Assembly: GCF_902859595.1 (NCBI RefSeq)
Contig: NZ_CADIJQ010000005.1
Location: 372,001-436,000 of the forward strand
Source of the DNA: Achromobacter kerstersii
Lineage (GTDB): Bacteria; Pseudomonadota; Gammaproteobacteria; Burkholderiales; Burkholderiaceae_B
DNA: 64,000 nucleotides
Direction of reading: 5' to 3'
Shown: positions 16,300-25,359 of the stretch, piece after piece
Position numbering within the stretch: position 1 is the first letter of the stretch
Layout of the letters: each line of letters opens with the position of its first letter
Notes under the pieces: generated by a model
Databases searched by the model: none
The model's input: the letters and a program-made list of their open reading frames with translations, nothing else
Told to the model about the DNA's origin: nothing
Program-made: the position numbers and the translations under genes

Positions 16300-17079
16300 C
16301 TAAAACTGAATCGACAAGCCGCCGTCCACCACCAACACGTGTCCGTTCACATACGACGCGGCCGGTGAGGCCAAAAACACGGCGGCGCCCGCGATCTCTT
16401 CGGGCTCACCCCAGCGCCCTGTAGGGTTACGCGCCGCGATGCGCGGGCCGACCTTCGGGTCCGCCACCATGTCGGCGTTGGTTTCCGTGGCGAACGTACC
16501 CGGCGCGATGGCGTTGCTGGTGATGTGGTGGCCGCCGAATTCCGCGGCCAACGCGCGCACCATGCCGGTCAGGCCCTGCTTGGCCGCGGGATACACGGCA
16601 TCGCCCGCGCGGGCCAGCTCACCCACCACCGACGTGATGGCGATCAGGCGGCCGCCGCCCTGGCGCACCATGCGCTCGGCGGAAAACTTCGCCAGCAGCA
16701 TGCCGGCCACCAGGTCTGTGTCGATCAGGTCGCGGATTTCAGCGGGGCTGGTGTCGCGCAAGGTCTTGCGGTTGCGCGCGCCCACGTTGTTCACCAGCAC
16801 GTCCAGCCGGCCGTGTTCGTCGTCGATGCGCTGGAAGGCGCGTTCCATGTCGGCATCGTCGCTGATGTCGAAGGGCAAGGGGTGCGCGTCCAGGCCGGCG
16901 CTGGCCAGGTCTGCCACGGCGGCGTCTACCGCCGCGGCGTTGCGGCCGTTGATCAGCACGCGCGCGCCGCAACCCGCCAGCGCACGCGCGATGCAAAAGC
17001 CCAGCCCGCGCGCGGAGCCGGTCACCAGTGCGACCTGGCCGGTCAGATCGAAGTTGCGCAGATAAGGTAGTGTCGTCAT
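16300..17079 (-). CDS. SDR family oxidoreductase (gluconate 5-dehydrogenase-like)
   Basis: 259 aa classical short-chain dehydrogenase. TGSARGLGFCIARAL (about residues 20-35) is the TGxxxGxG cofactor loop, NNVGARNRKTL the NNAG variant, and the catalytic Ser-Tyr-Lys set is ITSVVGELARAGDAVYPAAKQG. C-terminal PTGRWGEPEEIAGAAVFLASPAASYVNGHVLVVDGG is typical of SDRs of the gluconate 5-dehydrogenase/3-oxoacyl reductase cluster. The gene lies directly downstream of an NMT1-type ABC operon on the same strand, separated by a 15-bp stop-codon repeat array, and may act on the imported substrate. Substrate undetermined. Confidence 0.9.
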   Translation of the reverse strand: MTTLPYLRNFDLTGQVALVTGSARGLGFCIARALAGCGARVLINGRNAAAVDAAVADLASAGLDAHPLPFDISDDADMERAFQRIDDEHGRLDVLVNNVGARNRKTLRDTSPAEIRDLIDTDLVAGMLLAKFSAERMVRQGGGRLIAITSVVGELARAGDAVYPAAKQGLTGMVRALAAEFGGHHITSNAIAPGTFATETNADMVADPKVGPRIAARNPTGRWGEPEEIAGAAVFLASPAASYVNGHVLVVDGGLSIQF

Positions 17080-17104
17080 CAGTGCTATCCCGCTTGTTGC
17101 CGTC

Positions 17105-17164
17105 TTAGTTGCTGAGCGCTCATTTGCTGAGCGCTTACTTCTTGAACGCCTATTCGCGGAACTC
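17105..17164 (-). repeat. 15-bp tandem repeat x4, each unit ending in an in-frame stop codon
   Basis: On the minus strand, in the reading frame of the permease gene, the last codons and the following DNA read E-F-R-E-stop, A-F-K-K-stop, A-L-S-K-stop, A-L-S-N-stop in four adjacent 15-bp units. The stops are TAG (the gene's own, 17150-17152), TAA, TGA and TAA. The units differ at many positions but all keep a stop as their last codon. Array lies between the permease and the downstream SDR gene. Confidence 0.85.
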
Positions 17165-18004
17165 CGGCGCCCAATGCAGCAGCCGGCGTTCCAGCCAGGT
17201 CACACAATAAACCAGTGCGATGCCAACGATGGACAACAATGTCACGGCGGCGAACATGTCGGTGGCGTTCAGCGTGGCCAGTGCGGTGATCATCAGATAC
17301 CCCATGCCGGTGGTGGACCCGACAAATTCGGCCAGCACCACGCCGATCAGCGCAAAGCTGATGGCGTTGGGCAAGGCGGCGAACGTCCATGCCGCGGCCG
17401 TGGGGATGCGCACCCGCCACAGAATCTGGCGCGGTGAACCGCCCAGCGTGCGGCAGAAGTCGACCAGTTCGCGTTCGACGCTGCGCCCGCCCTTGTAGGT
17501 GTTGAAGAACACCAGGAAGAACACGACGAACCACGAAGTCACCACCTTGGACGCCAGCCCCAGGCCGAAGAACATGGTGATGAGTGGCACGAACGCGATG
17601 CGCGGCATCGAGTTGAACGCCACGATGAAGGGGTTGAAAACGTCGGCCAGAAAGCGGCTGCGGCTTAGCGTCATGCCAACGATGAAGCCGCTGCCCACAC
17701 CCACGACCAGCCCCACCAGCGTGGCTTGCAGGGTCAGCCACAAGTGGGGCCAGACCGAGCGCGGCCCAGGTTGCACCCATTCCCACAGCCGCACCGCCAC
17801 GCGTGATGGCTGGCTGATGAAGAAGGGGTCGAACAGCGTGTTTTGTGTGAACCACGGGATGCGCGTCAGCGTCTCCCAGGAGCCCAGGATGATGGCAAGG
17901 ATCAGCACTTGCCACAGCGTGATGCGCACGCGCCGGGCGACGCTGGCGCGGCGGTCCAGCCGCAGCTGGTCCTGCAGGGAATCGGATGTTTCGGTCGGGA
18001 TCAT
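17150..18004 (-). CDS. ABC transporter permease (NitT/TauT type)
   Basis: 284 aa from the ATG at 18004 (13 bp after the ATPase stop). Inner-membrane subunit of an importer of the nitrate/taurine/sulfonate class: RITLWQVLILAIILGSWETLTRI at the start, six hydrophobic spans, and the ATPase-coupling EAA-type loop DFCRTLGGSPRQILWRVRIPTAAAWTFAALPNAISFALIG (about residues 180-220). STTGMGYLMITALATLNATDMFAAV and the C-terminal LERRLLHWAPEFRE are as in SsuC/TauC relatives. Third gene of the operon after binding protein and ATPase. Its stop is the first of four tandem in-frame stops. Confidence 0.93.
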   Translation of the reverse strand: MIPTETSDSLQDQLRLDRRASVARRVRITLWQVLILAIILGSWETLTRIPWFTQNTLFDPFFISQPSRVAVRLWEWVQPGPRSVWPHLWLTLQATLVGLVVGVGSGFIVGMTLSRSRFLADVFNPFIVAFNSMPRIAFVPLITMFFGLGLASKVVTSWFVVFFLVFFNTYKGGRSVERELVDFCRTLGGSPRQILWRVRIPTAAAWTFAALPNAISFALIGVVLAEFVGSTTGMGYLMITALATLNATDMFAAVTLLSIVGIALVYCVTWLERRLLHWAPEFRE

Positions 18005-18017
18005 GGTGCGTAGAGGG

Positions 18018-18788
18018 TCAGGCGGCGGCGCGGAACTGCTGGCCCAGCACGCTCCACAAGCTTTGCACGTGCGCCACGAATTGCGGCGTTTCGCGCAGGG
18101 TGAAGACATCGCGCGGGTGCGGAATCTGAATGCGTTCATCCAGCAGCACGCGGCTGGGCGGGCCGGACAGCACCACCACGCGGTCCGACAGCAGGATGGC
18201 TTCGTCCAGGTCATGCGTGACCATGACGATGGTCTGGCCCAGCTTGCGCCAGATCTCCATCAGCTCGCGGTGCAGGTGCGTCTTGGTATGCGTGTCCAGC
18301 GCGCCGAAAGGCTCGTCCAGCAACAGGATGCGGGGCTCAACCGCAAGGCTCATCAGCAACGCCACGCGCCGCCGCATGCCACCCGACAATTGATGCGGAT
18401 AGGCGTCGGCAAAGGCGCTGAGATGGCCGAGCTCCAGCAGTTCGGCCACGCGGCGTTCGATCTTGTCGGTGGCTACGCCCTGAAACTTCAGGCCCAGCGC
18501 CACGTTCTTCTTGACGCTGAACCAGGGCAGCAGCGTGTCTTTCTGAAAGATGTAGCCCAGCGCAGGCGGCACCTGCCCGTCGACCACGTTGCCATCGACG
18601 CGGATCGTGCCGGTGGTGGGCCGCAGAAAGCCCGCGATCATGTTCAAGAGCGTGCTCTTGCCGCAACCCGACGGGCCGACGATGGAAACGAATTCTCCGG
18701 CTTCGATCGTCAGGCTGACGTCGCCCACTGCATGCGTCGTGCCCTGGCGCGACTGGTACGCCTTGCCGACCTTGTCCAGCGTGATCAT
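18018..18788 (-). CDS. ABC transporter ATP-binding protein (NitT/TauT type)
   Basis: 256 aa from the ATG at 18788; the TTG just before it is in frame but less likely. All ATPase motifs are intact: Walker A GPSGCGKST, Q-loop YIFQKDTLLPW, signature LSGGMRRRVAL, Walker B ILLLDEPFGALD and H-loop VTHDLDEA. PFGALD with the LLPW segment is typical of the nitrate/taurine/aliphatic sulfonate group (SsuB/TauB). The ATG shares one base with the TGA of the binding-protein gene (TGATG), giving tight coupling. Confidence 0.94.
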   Translation of the reverse strand: MITLDKVGKAYQSRQGTTHAVGDVSLTIEAGEFVSIVGPSGCGKSTLLNMIAGFLRPTTGTIRVDGNVVDGQVPPALGYIFQKDTLLPWFSVKKNVALGLKFQGVATDKIERRVAELLELGHLSAFADAYPHQLSGGMRRRVALLMSLAVEPRILLLDEPFGALDTHTKTHLHRELMEIWRKLGQTIVMVTHDLDEAILLSDRVVVLSGPPSRVLLDERIQIPHPRDVFTLRETPQFVAHVQSLWSVLGQQFRAAA

Positions 18789-19846
18789 CAAAGGCCCCGG
18801 GCTTTACGCACGAAGCTCATGTTCACGCATCGGGTGTAAGGCACGGTCTTGATTTCGTCGTTCGAGAACTGGCGGCCGTCGCCCATGATGCCCGTCATGC
18901 GGTTGTAGGCGTCTTCGGTGATCAGGTTGTCTTTGAGGAACACCGTGTCCTTGTAGACGCCCAACGTCTTCTCGATGGCGGCCCGCGGGAACGCGCTCAG
19001 GTAGTCGTCGTAGATCACATCCGTGATGCCGGCCGCGCTGTTGGCGGTGATGAAGTCCTGCGCCTTGACCATCGCGGTCACAAACGCCTGCACCACTTCG
19101 GGCCGCTTCTGGATGGTGTCTTCCAGGGTCAGGGCCGCGATGCCGGGTACGTCGCCACCCATGAATTCATTCCACGAGGCTTCGGTGGTGGCGTCGAAAA
19201 TCGGCACGCCCCAGCCCTCTTGGCGGGCCTGTTCCATCATGGACATGGTGGCCATGCTGGCCGACACCGAGCCCGTCTTCAGCGCGCCCAGCATCGTGGC
19301 CAGGTCACCCAGCGGACGGATGTCGACCTTGTCGGCCACGCCCGCCTTCTGCATCAGGTACACCGCCATCAGCCAGGTGCTGGACTGCGGCTGGGTCGCG
19401 CCCACGCGCTTGCCGGCCAGGTCTTTCAGCGACTTGATCTTGCCGCTGTCGAAGTCTTCGCGGCGCACGATGACGTTGGCGTAGGTGAGCTTGCGGTCAA
19501 AGCCGAACACCAGTGCGGCGGGCTTGCCGGCAATGGTCAGCGCAGGCGCGGCGGTGGCCGCCGTGGCGCCGAACACAATCTGGCCAGCCGCCAGCAACTG
19601 GTTGGTGCGCGGGCCGCTTTGCGAGTTCAGGTATTCAACGTCCAGGCCGCCTTCACCGAAATAACCCTTCTTCAGCGCGACATAGCCAGCTGCGAAAAAT
19701 GGGTCGATGCTGCCTTGCCCGTAGACCACGCGGCCCAGCTTGGGTTGGGCGAACACGACGCGCCCGTTCAGCAATGTGACGCCGGCCAATGCGCCAGCGG
19801 CCGCCAGCACGCGGCGGCGGGTAGTGAAGTCGGGGCGGTGATTCAT
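18788..19846 (-). CDS. ABC transporter substrate-binding protein (NMT1/THI5-like, Tat signal)
   Basis: 352 aa from the ATG at 19846. The N-terminus has TTRRRVLAAAGALAGVTLLNG, a twin-arginine (Tat) type signal, so it is a folded-export periplasmic protein. The mature region (VVYGQGSIDPFFAAGYVALKKGYFGEGGLDVEYLNSQSG, then AAGQIVFGATAATAAPALTIAGKP) is the NMT1/THI5-like fold of NitT/TauT binding proteins. IKSLKDLAGKRVGATQPQSSTW is the family's hinge segment. Ligand could be a sulfonate, pyrimidine or aromatic acid; nothing here decides. First gene of a four-gene set ending in the SDR. Confidence 0.92.
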   Translation of the reverse strand: MNHRPDFTTRRRVLAAAGALAGVTLLNGRVVFAQPKLGRVVYGQGSIDPFFAAGYVALKKGYFGEGGLDVEYLNSQSGPRTNQLLAAGQIVFGATAATAAPALTIAGKPAALVFGFDRKLTYANVIVRREDFDSGKIKSLKDLAGKRVGATQPQSSTWLMAVYLMQKAGVADKVDIRPLGDLATMLGALKTGSVSASMATMSMMEQARQEGWGVPIFDATTEASWNEFMGGDVPGIAALTLEDTIQKRPEVVQAFVTAMVKAQDFITANSAAGITDVIYDDYLSAFPRAAIEKTLGVYKDTVFLKDNLITEDAYNRMTGIMGDGRQFSNDEIKTVPYTRCVNMSFVRKARGL

Positions 19847-20018
19847 GTCATCCTCGAAGTGAGTTTGGTTGCAGCTGTTTGGCGTAAACAATACCCCAGC
19901 GATTGCCGTCCAACAATGGAAAACGCCCGGCGGTGCCGGGCGTTGGGCGTTTGCGAGCAATGGGTTCGCGCGATCAGCGTCGGGGTTTTTGTGCCGGGCT
20001 TATCGCGCTGCGCCCCTG

Positions 20019-22667
20019 CTACGCGGTGGTTTTCTTGGGAGCGGCTTTCTTGACGGCTTTTTTGGCAGCGGTCTTAGTTGCTGTCTTAGTGGCCGTCTTG
20101 GTAGCGGTCTTTTTCACCGCTGCCTTCTTTGCCGGCGCCTTCTTGGCCGCCGTCTTCGTTGCCGTCTTAGTTGCCGTCTTGGTCGCGGTCTTCGCGCCGG
20201 CGCGGCCCGGCTTCTCAGGACGCGGCTCGAACTCGAAGCCGATCTTGCCGTCGGGCTGGCGCACCAGGAACGCCTTGAACTTGCGATTGGTGCGGCTGGA
20301 CACGAAGCCTTCAAGCAGGTCGGTGCGGCCGCTGCCCAAGAGCTTGCCCATCTGTTCGGCCGAGATCTCCTGTTGCAGGATGACCTTGCCCGAGCGGAAG
20401 TCGCAGGACTTTTCGGGGCCGACCGACTTTTCGCACACGTAGCTCATGCCGTGTTCGAACACGCGCGACTGGCACTTGGGGCATGGCCCCACCGGCGTGT
20501 GGCCGGAGAAGTCCACGGCTTCGGTGTCGTCTTCGTCGTTCTGGCCGAAGTCGAACTCCAGCTTGTACTCATCGCTGATGCGCAGGATGGCGGCAAACGG
20601 CCGGCCCATCTTGCTGATGAAGCCTTGCAGCGGACCGATCTCGCGCTTGGCCAGCAGTTCTTCCACTTCCGGCAGTTCGAACGTGCGGCCGCCCGGGTGC
20701 TTGCCGATCGAGAAGTCGCATGCCGTGCAGGCGAAACGGCGATAGTTTTCCTTCACCACCGCGCCGCACTTGGGGCACGGCGTTTGCAGCGTGGCGTAGT
20801 CGCCCGGCACCGTGTCGCGCTCGTATTCCTTGGCGCGCTTGACGATGACTTGCGTCATCTGCGCGATTTCGCGCATGAAGGCCTCGCGGCCCAGGCCGCC
20901 CTGCTCGATCTGCTTGAGCTTGTGTTCCCACTCGCCAGTCAGTTCAGGCGAGGTCAGTTCGGTGACGTCCAGGCCCGACAGCAGCGTCATCAGCTGGCGC
21001 GCCTTGGCGGTCGGCACCAGGTCGCGGCCTTCGCGGCGCAGGTACACCTCGTTGAGCAGGCCTTCGATGATGGCGGCGCGCGTGGCCGGGGTGCCCAGGC
21101 CGCGCTCGGACATGGCTTCGCGCAGCTCTTCGTCGTCCACCAGCTTGCCGGCGCCTTCCATGGCGGACAGCAAGGTGCCTTCGTTGAAGCGGGCGGGCGG
21201 CTTGGTCGACAGGCCGACGGCTTCCACTTCCTCGGTGCGCACGGTCTCGCCGTCCGCCACGGGCACCAGGTTGGCGTCTTCGCCTTGGGCTTCCTTGCCG
21301 TAGACGGCGAGCCAGCCCGGGGTGACCAGCACCTTGCCGTCGGTGCGGAAGCGGTGCCCCTGCACTTCGGTCAGGCGGGTGGTGACGCGGTATTCGGCGG
21401 CCGGGAAGAACACGGCAAGGAAGCGCTTGAGCACCAGGTCATACAACTTGGCTTCGGCTTCGCTCAGGTCGTGCGGGATTTGCAGCGTGGGGATGATGGC
21501 AAAGTGATCCGACACCTTCTTGTTATCGAAGATGCGGCGGTTCGGCTTCACCCATTGCTGGCTGACGACGGTGTCCGCGTGGCGCGCCAGGCCGCCCACG
21601 GCGTTCGAGCCGCCCTTGGCCAGCGCGCGCATCGTTTCCTGCACCGTGGTGATGTAGTCCTCGGGCAGATAGCGCGAATCGGTACGCGGATAGGTCAGCG
21701 CCTTGTGGCGTTCGTACAGGGTCTGGGCGAGCGCCAGCGTGGTCTTGGCCGAAAAGCCGAAGCGGCCGTTGGCTTCGCGCTGCAACGACGTCAGGTCGTA
21801 CAGGGCCGGCGACATCTGGGTCGACGGCTTGGATTCTTCGGTGACGTTGCCCGGCTGGTCGCGGCAGGCGGCAACCACGCTTTGCGCAGCAGCGGCCGAC
21901 CACAGGCGCGATTCGCGCTTTTCCGGGTCACGGTCGTCTTTCTTGAATTGGGGGTCGATCCAGCGGCCTTCGTACAGGCCGGCGGCAGCGACGAACTGCG
22001 CGCGCACTTCCCAGTAGTCGCGCGGCACGAAGCGGCGGATGCGCTCTTCGCGCTCGGCCACAATTGCCAGCGTGGGCGTCTGCACCCGGCCCACCGGCGT
22101 CTTGAAGAAGCCGCCGTCCTTGCTGTTGAAGGCGGTCATGGCGCGGGTGCCGTTGATGCCGACCAGCCAGTCGGCTTCGGCGCGCGAGCGGGCGGCCGCT
22201 TCCAGCGGCTTTAACTGGGCGTCGTCGCGCAGATTGGCGAAGGCGTCGCGGATGGCGGCCTGCGTCATCGATTGCAGCCAGAGGCGCTGGATGGGCTTCT
22301 TCACCCCTGCGTACTGAATGATGTAGCGGAAGATCAGTTCGCCTTCGCGTCCCGCGTCACAGGCGTTGATGATCGAATCCACATCCTTGCGCTTGGCCAG
22401 GCGGACCAGCAGCTTCAGGCGCTCGGCGGATTTCTTGTCGGTGGGGCCCAGTTCGAATTCCGGCGGAATCACGGGCAGGTGCGTGAAGCTCCACTTTCCC
22501 TTGACCGGATCATTGGGCGCGACCAAGCTCAGCAAGTGGCCGATGCTGGACGCGAGTACGTAACGTTCGCTTTCAAAATAGTCGCCCTCGCGCGCAAAGC
22601 CTCCCAAGGCGCGTGATATATCAAGGGCCACCGAGGGCTTCTCGGCAATAATCAGCGTTTTATTCAT
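20019..22667 (-). CDS. topB: DNA topoisomerase III with zinc fingers and repetitive Lys/Ala/Thr tail
   Basis: 882 aa from the ATG at 22667 (MNKTLIIAEKPSVALDISRAL). Type IA topoisomerase that relaxes and decatenates DNA by single-strand passage. The Toprim domain has the EKPSVA start and CDAGREGELIFR; the catalytic Tyr is in ALTYPRTDSRYLPEDY. After the core come two four-cysteine zinc modules (CPKCGAVVKENYRRFACTAC; CPKCQSRVF with CEKSVGPEKSC), then a tail of about 58 residues built on KTAT and KKA repeats, itself a duplicated block of about 27 residues. The tail resembles histone-H1-like proteins and should bind DNA. Large for TopB (E. coli about 650 aa), closer to plasmid-type and Burkholderiales forms. 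The long frame upstream of 22667 is antisense to the next gene. Confidence 0.93.
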   Translation of the reverse strand: MNKTLIIAEKPSVALDISRALGGFAREGDYFESERYVLASSIGHLLSLVAPNDPVKGKWSFTHLPVIPPEFELGPTDKKSAERLKLLVRLAKRKDVDSIINACDAGREGELIFRYIIQYAGVKKPIQRLWLQSMTQAAIRDAFANLRDDAQLKPLEAAARSRAEADWLVGINGTRAMTAFNSKDGGFFKTPVGRVQTPTLAIVAEREERIRRFVPRDYWEVRAQFVAAAGLYEGRWIDPQFKKDDRDPEKRESRLWSAAAAQSVVAACRDQPGNVTEESKPSTQMSPALYDLTSLQREANGRFGFSAKTTLALAQTLYERHKALTYPRTDSRYLPEDYITTVQETMRALAKGGSNAVGGLARHADTVVSQQWVKPNRRIFDNKKVSDHFAIIPTLQIPHDLSEAEAKLYDLVLKRFLAVFFPAAEYRVTTRLTEVQGHRFRTDGKVLVTPGWLAVYGKEAQGEDANLVPVADGETVRTEEVEAVGLSTKPPARFNEGTLLSAMEGAGKLVDDEELREAMSERGLGTPATRAAIIEGLLNEVYLRREGRDLVPTAKARQLMTLLSGLDVTELTSPELTGEWEHKLKQIEQGGLGREAFMREIAQMTQVIVKRAKEYERDTVPGDYATLQTPCPKCGAVVKENYRRFACTACDFSIGKHPGGRTFELPEVEELLAKREIGPLQGFISKMGRPFAAILRISDEYKLEFDFGQNDEDDTEAVDFSGHTPVGPCPKCQSRVFEHGMSYVCEKSVGPEKSCDFRSGKVILQQEISAEQMGKLLGSGRTDLLEGFVSSRTNRKFKAFLVRQPDGKIGFEFEPRPEKPGRAGAKTATKTATKTATKTAAKKAPAKKAAVKKTATKTATKTATKTAAKKAVKKAAPKKTTA
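20022..20195 (-). repeat. in-frame 12-bp (KTAT) repeats encoding the TopB tail
   Basis: The DNA for the C-terminal tail consists of imperfect 12-bp units coding Lys-Thr-Ala-Thr, arranged as two related blocks (each three KTAT units, then KTAAKKA and a KK-rich stretch). The codon-level similarity shows origin by tandem duplication and makes the tail prone to length variation. Confidence 0.75.
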
Positions 22668-22729
22668 GTGTATCCAGTGGCGGTAGTCCCGCCTTAGTAG
22701 CGCGGATAATAAGATCGGAGATTCGCCAG

Positions 22730-25357
22730 ATGCAAGTCGGCACTGAAAGACAAGCGGGATCCGAACTGCACGCTTGGCGTCAATTCTTGGCGCGAAGCAC
22801 CTTGTGGCTAGGCGTTTTGCTGCTTGGCAGCGCTGCGGTTTGCTGGGTCGCCGCCAACTGGCAGGACATGACAAAAGTGCAACGCTTTGCCGGCACACAA
22901 GGCCTGCTGGCGTTTTCTGCGCTTGCTGCCGCCTGGACCGGGTTGCGCCTACGGGGAACGCCCGGCGTGCGGCGCAGCATCCCTGGCGCGCTTCTGGCTT
23001 TGGCCGGCATGTTGCTGGGCGCCTTGCTCGCGTTATTAGGCCAAACTTACCAGACTGGCGCCGATACCTGGGAATTGTTCGCCTGGTGGGCGCTATTGCT
23101 GCTGCCCTGGGCGCTTGCTGCATCCAGCCAGGCCGTGTGGTTATTGTGGGTGCTGGTGCTCAACGTCGCGGCCGCCCTGTGGCTGGGCGAACGCGTGTTC
23201 ACCTGGTACGCCATCTACGACGGCACCGGCCTGCCCAACCTGATCATGGCGGCGCTTAACCTGACCTTGTTGCTGGGCTGGGAGCTGGCCGCGCGCCGCT
23301 GGCAGGCCAGCACGCTGATCGGTCCCCGCGTGTTGGCGGCCATCGCCATCAGCGCTTTGGTGCTGTCCCTGATGTTCGGTTTCTTCATTCTGCGCGGGGC
23401 GGGTTCGCTGAACGCCGTGGCGTGGGTTGCCGTCACGCTGGGACTGGGCTTTTTCTATCAGCGCGGCCGGCGCGATCTGGTCATTCTGGCCATGCTGGCG
23501 GCGGGCGTCATCTGCGTGTCGCTGCGTGTGGTGGGCGAATGGCTGCTGCGGCTGGAACCCGGCGTCTGGGCCGCGCTGCCCTTGGCCGCCCTGCTCATGG
23601 CCGAAGCCGTGCTGGCTGCGCGCTGGCTGCGCAAGCTGGCGGCCGAACCCGGCGCCGCCGTGGCGCCTGCTGACGCCGAACCGGCCGCCGCCTCGGCGGG
23701 CAATGCGGTCGAGTCCGGCGACGCGGGCACGCCCGTGGTGCAATTGGCCCCGGCCGCCAAGCCGCATGCCGAACCGCCCTGGTACGTCCAATGCCTGCTG
23801 GGCCTGAGCGCCTGGCTGGCCACCTTGCTGCTGCTGGTGTTCGTTGCGTTCTCGGGCTTCGTCACGTCGGAAGAAGGCGCCCTGGTGGCCGGGCTGGTGC
23901 TGTGCGGGGCGGGCGTGGCGGTGCTGCGCAGCGACGCCGGGCCGTTCTGGCGGCAATGCGGCACCGCGATGGCCTTCACCGGCCAGATCCTCATCATCTA
24001 CGGGCTGTCCAGCTCCACGTCTTTCACCAGCGCCTGCTTCTTTGTCTTGCTGCTGGGCGCGGCGGTCTATGCGCTGGGGCCCGACGTGATCTTGCGCTTT
24101 TTGTCTGGCCTGCTGATCGCGGCGGCGGGCGCCGCCTTGATGTGGCGCGTGCTGGCCCCCGAACTGATGAGCGACGATCTGCTGGACGCCTGGCTCTACT
24201 TTGACGCGGGCCGCGTCGGGTTTGTCTGGCTGCCCATCGCCGTGATCGGCGCGTGGGCCACGGCCGTCATCCTGACTTGGGGCCATCGACAGGGTGGCAA
24301 GCGTGCCCACACGCTGGAGCCGCTGGCCTGGGCTTTCCTGCTGTCTGTGCAAGGAATGGTGTGGCTGGCGGGCGGGGTTTCGGCCCTGCATCTGCCCGCC
24401 ATGTGGCAACTCAACCCCCAAGGGGCGGTACTTGCCGTGGCCGGCGCGCTGCTGCCGGCTGCCGCGGCGCTGGCGGTGCTTTGGCCGCGTCGCCACGTGC
24501 TGACGTCAGGCGTGACCTGGGGCGTGCCGATCGCCCTGTTGGTGCTGGCGCTGTTCTGGCTGCCCAGCCCCGGCGTGGGTTTTGCGCTGGCCTGGCTGCT
24601 GCTGGGGTTTGGGCTGAACCAGCTGCGGCTGGTGATTTTCGGGGTGCTGAGCCTGCTGGCGTATCTGGGCATCTATTACTACCAGCTGGATGTGTCGCTG
24701 CTGCAAAAGGCGTTGTGGCTGGGCGGCGCAGCGTTGCTGCTGTTCGTGTTGCGCGGCCTGGTCTGGCTTGTGCCCCGGTTGATGCGTACGCAGACGCCTG
24801 ACCGGCGCGCCCCGTTGCCGCCCGTCTCGGGCTCGCTGCGCCTGCGCACGCTGGCCATCCTGGGCGGCCTGGCGCTGGTGCTGGTGGTCGCCAACGGCGG
24901 CATCTGGCAGCGCGAGAAGCTGCTGGCCACGGGCCGCGTCGTCATTCTGGAATTGGCGCCTGTCGATCCCCGTTCGCTGATGCAAGGCGACTACATGGCG
25001 CTGAACTTCGCCGCCAGCCGGGACATCACGCGTCTGCGCCTGGGGGGCGACCGCCCGAGTGATGACGATTCCCTCATGGGTTTCGAGCCCGATGGCTATG
25101 TGATGCTGCAACCCGATGCGCGTGGCGTCGCCACGCCGCTGCGTATCCAGCCCGACGTGCATCCGCATACCGATGGCGAGGTGCCGCTGCGTTATCGCGT
25201 CCGCGATCGGGGCGTGCGCATCGTGACCAACGCATTTTTCTTCCCCGAAGGCGAAGCCAAGCGTTACGAGGTGGCCCGCTATGGCGAGCTGCGCGTGGGG
25301 GATAACGGCGAGGCCTTGCTGGTGCGGATGCTGGGCGCGGATTTGCAGCCGCTGTAG
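22730..25357 (+). CDS. large membrane protein, DUF2157 + DUF4401-like + GDYXXLXY domain fusion
   Basis: 875 aa, divergent from topB. The N-terminal 170 residues (SELHAWRQFLARSTLWLGVLLLGSAAVCWVAANWQDMTKVQRF, then LLGQTYQTGADTWELFAWWALLLLP) match DUF2157. The middle is some twenty hydrophobic spans like DUF4401, interrupted near residues 310-345 by an Ala/Pro-rich soluble linker. The last 170 residues carry the GDYXXLXY domain: ILELAPVDPRSLMQGDYMALNF and later VRDRGVRIVTNAFFFPEGEAKRYEVARYGELRVGDNGEALLVRML. In many bacteria these are separate neighbouring genes; here they are one polypeptide. No biochemical function is established for any of the three domains; an envelope role is likely. Confidence 0.85.
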   Translation: MQVGTERQAGSELHAWRQFLARSTLWLGVLLLGSAAVCWVAANWQDMTKVQRFAGTQGLLAFSALAAAWTGLRLRGTPGVRRSIPGALLALAGMLLGALLALLGQTYQTGADTWELFAWWALLLLPWALAASSQAVWLLWVLVLNVAAALWLGERVFTWYAIYDGTGLPNLIMAALNLTLLLGWELAARRWQASTLIGPRVLAAIAISALVLSLMFGFFILRGAGSLNAVAWVAVTLGLGFFYQRGRRDLVILAMLAAGVICVSLRVVGEWLLRLEPGVWAALPLAALLMAEAVLAARWLRKLAAEPGAAVAPADAEPAAASAGNAVESGDAGTPVVQLAPAAKPHAEPPWYVQCLLGLSAWLATLLLLVFVAFSGFVTSEEGALVAGLVLCGAGVAVLRSDAGPFWRQCGTAMAFTGQILIIYGLSSSTSFTSACFFVLLLGAAVYALGPDVILRFLSGLLIAAAGAALMWRVLAPELMSDDLLDAWLYFDAGRVGFVWLPIAVIGAWATAVILTWGHRQGGKRAHTLEPLAWAFLLSVQGMVWLAGGVSALHLPAMWQLNPQGAVLAVAGALLPAAAALAVLWPRRHVLTSGVTWGVPIALLVLALFWLPSPGVGFALAWLLLGFGLNQLRLVIFGVLSLLAYLGIYYYQLDVSLLQKALWLGGAALLLFVLRGLVWLVPRLMRTQTPDRRAPLPPVSGSLRLRTLAILGGLALVLVVANGGIWQREKLLATGRVVILELAPVDPRSLMQGDYMALNFAASRDITRLRLGGDRPSDDDSLMGFEPDGYVMLQPDARGVATPLRIQPDVHPHTDGEVPLRYRVRDRGVRIVTNAFFFPEGEAKRYEVARYGELRVGDNGEALLVRMLGADLQPL

Positions 25358-25359
25358 CG

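Noticed and set aside
19869-22214. A 781-codon plus-strand open frame opposite topB
   Set aside because: Antisense to a clear topoisomerase III gene; sequence is low-complexity and has no recognisable domain.
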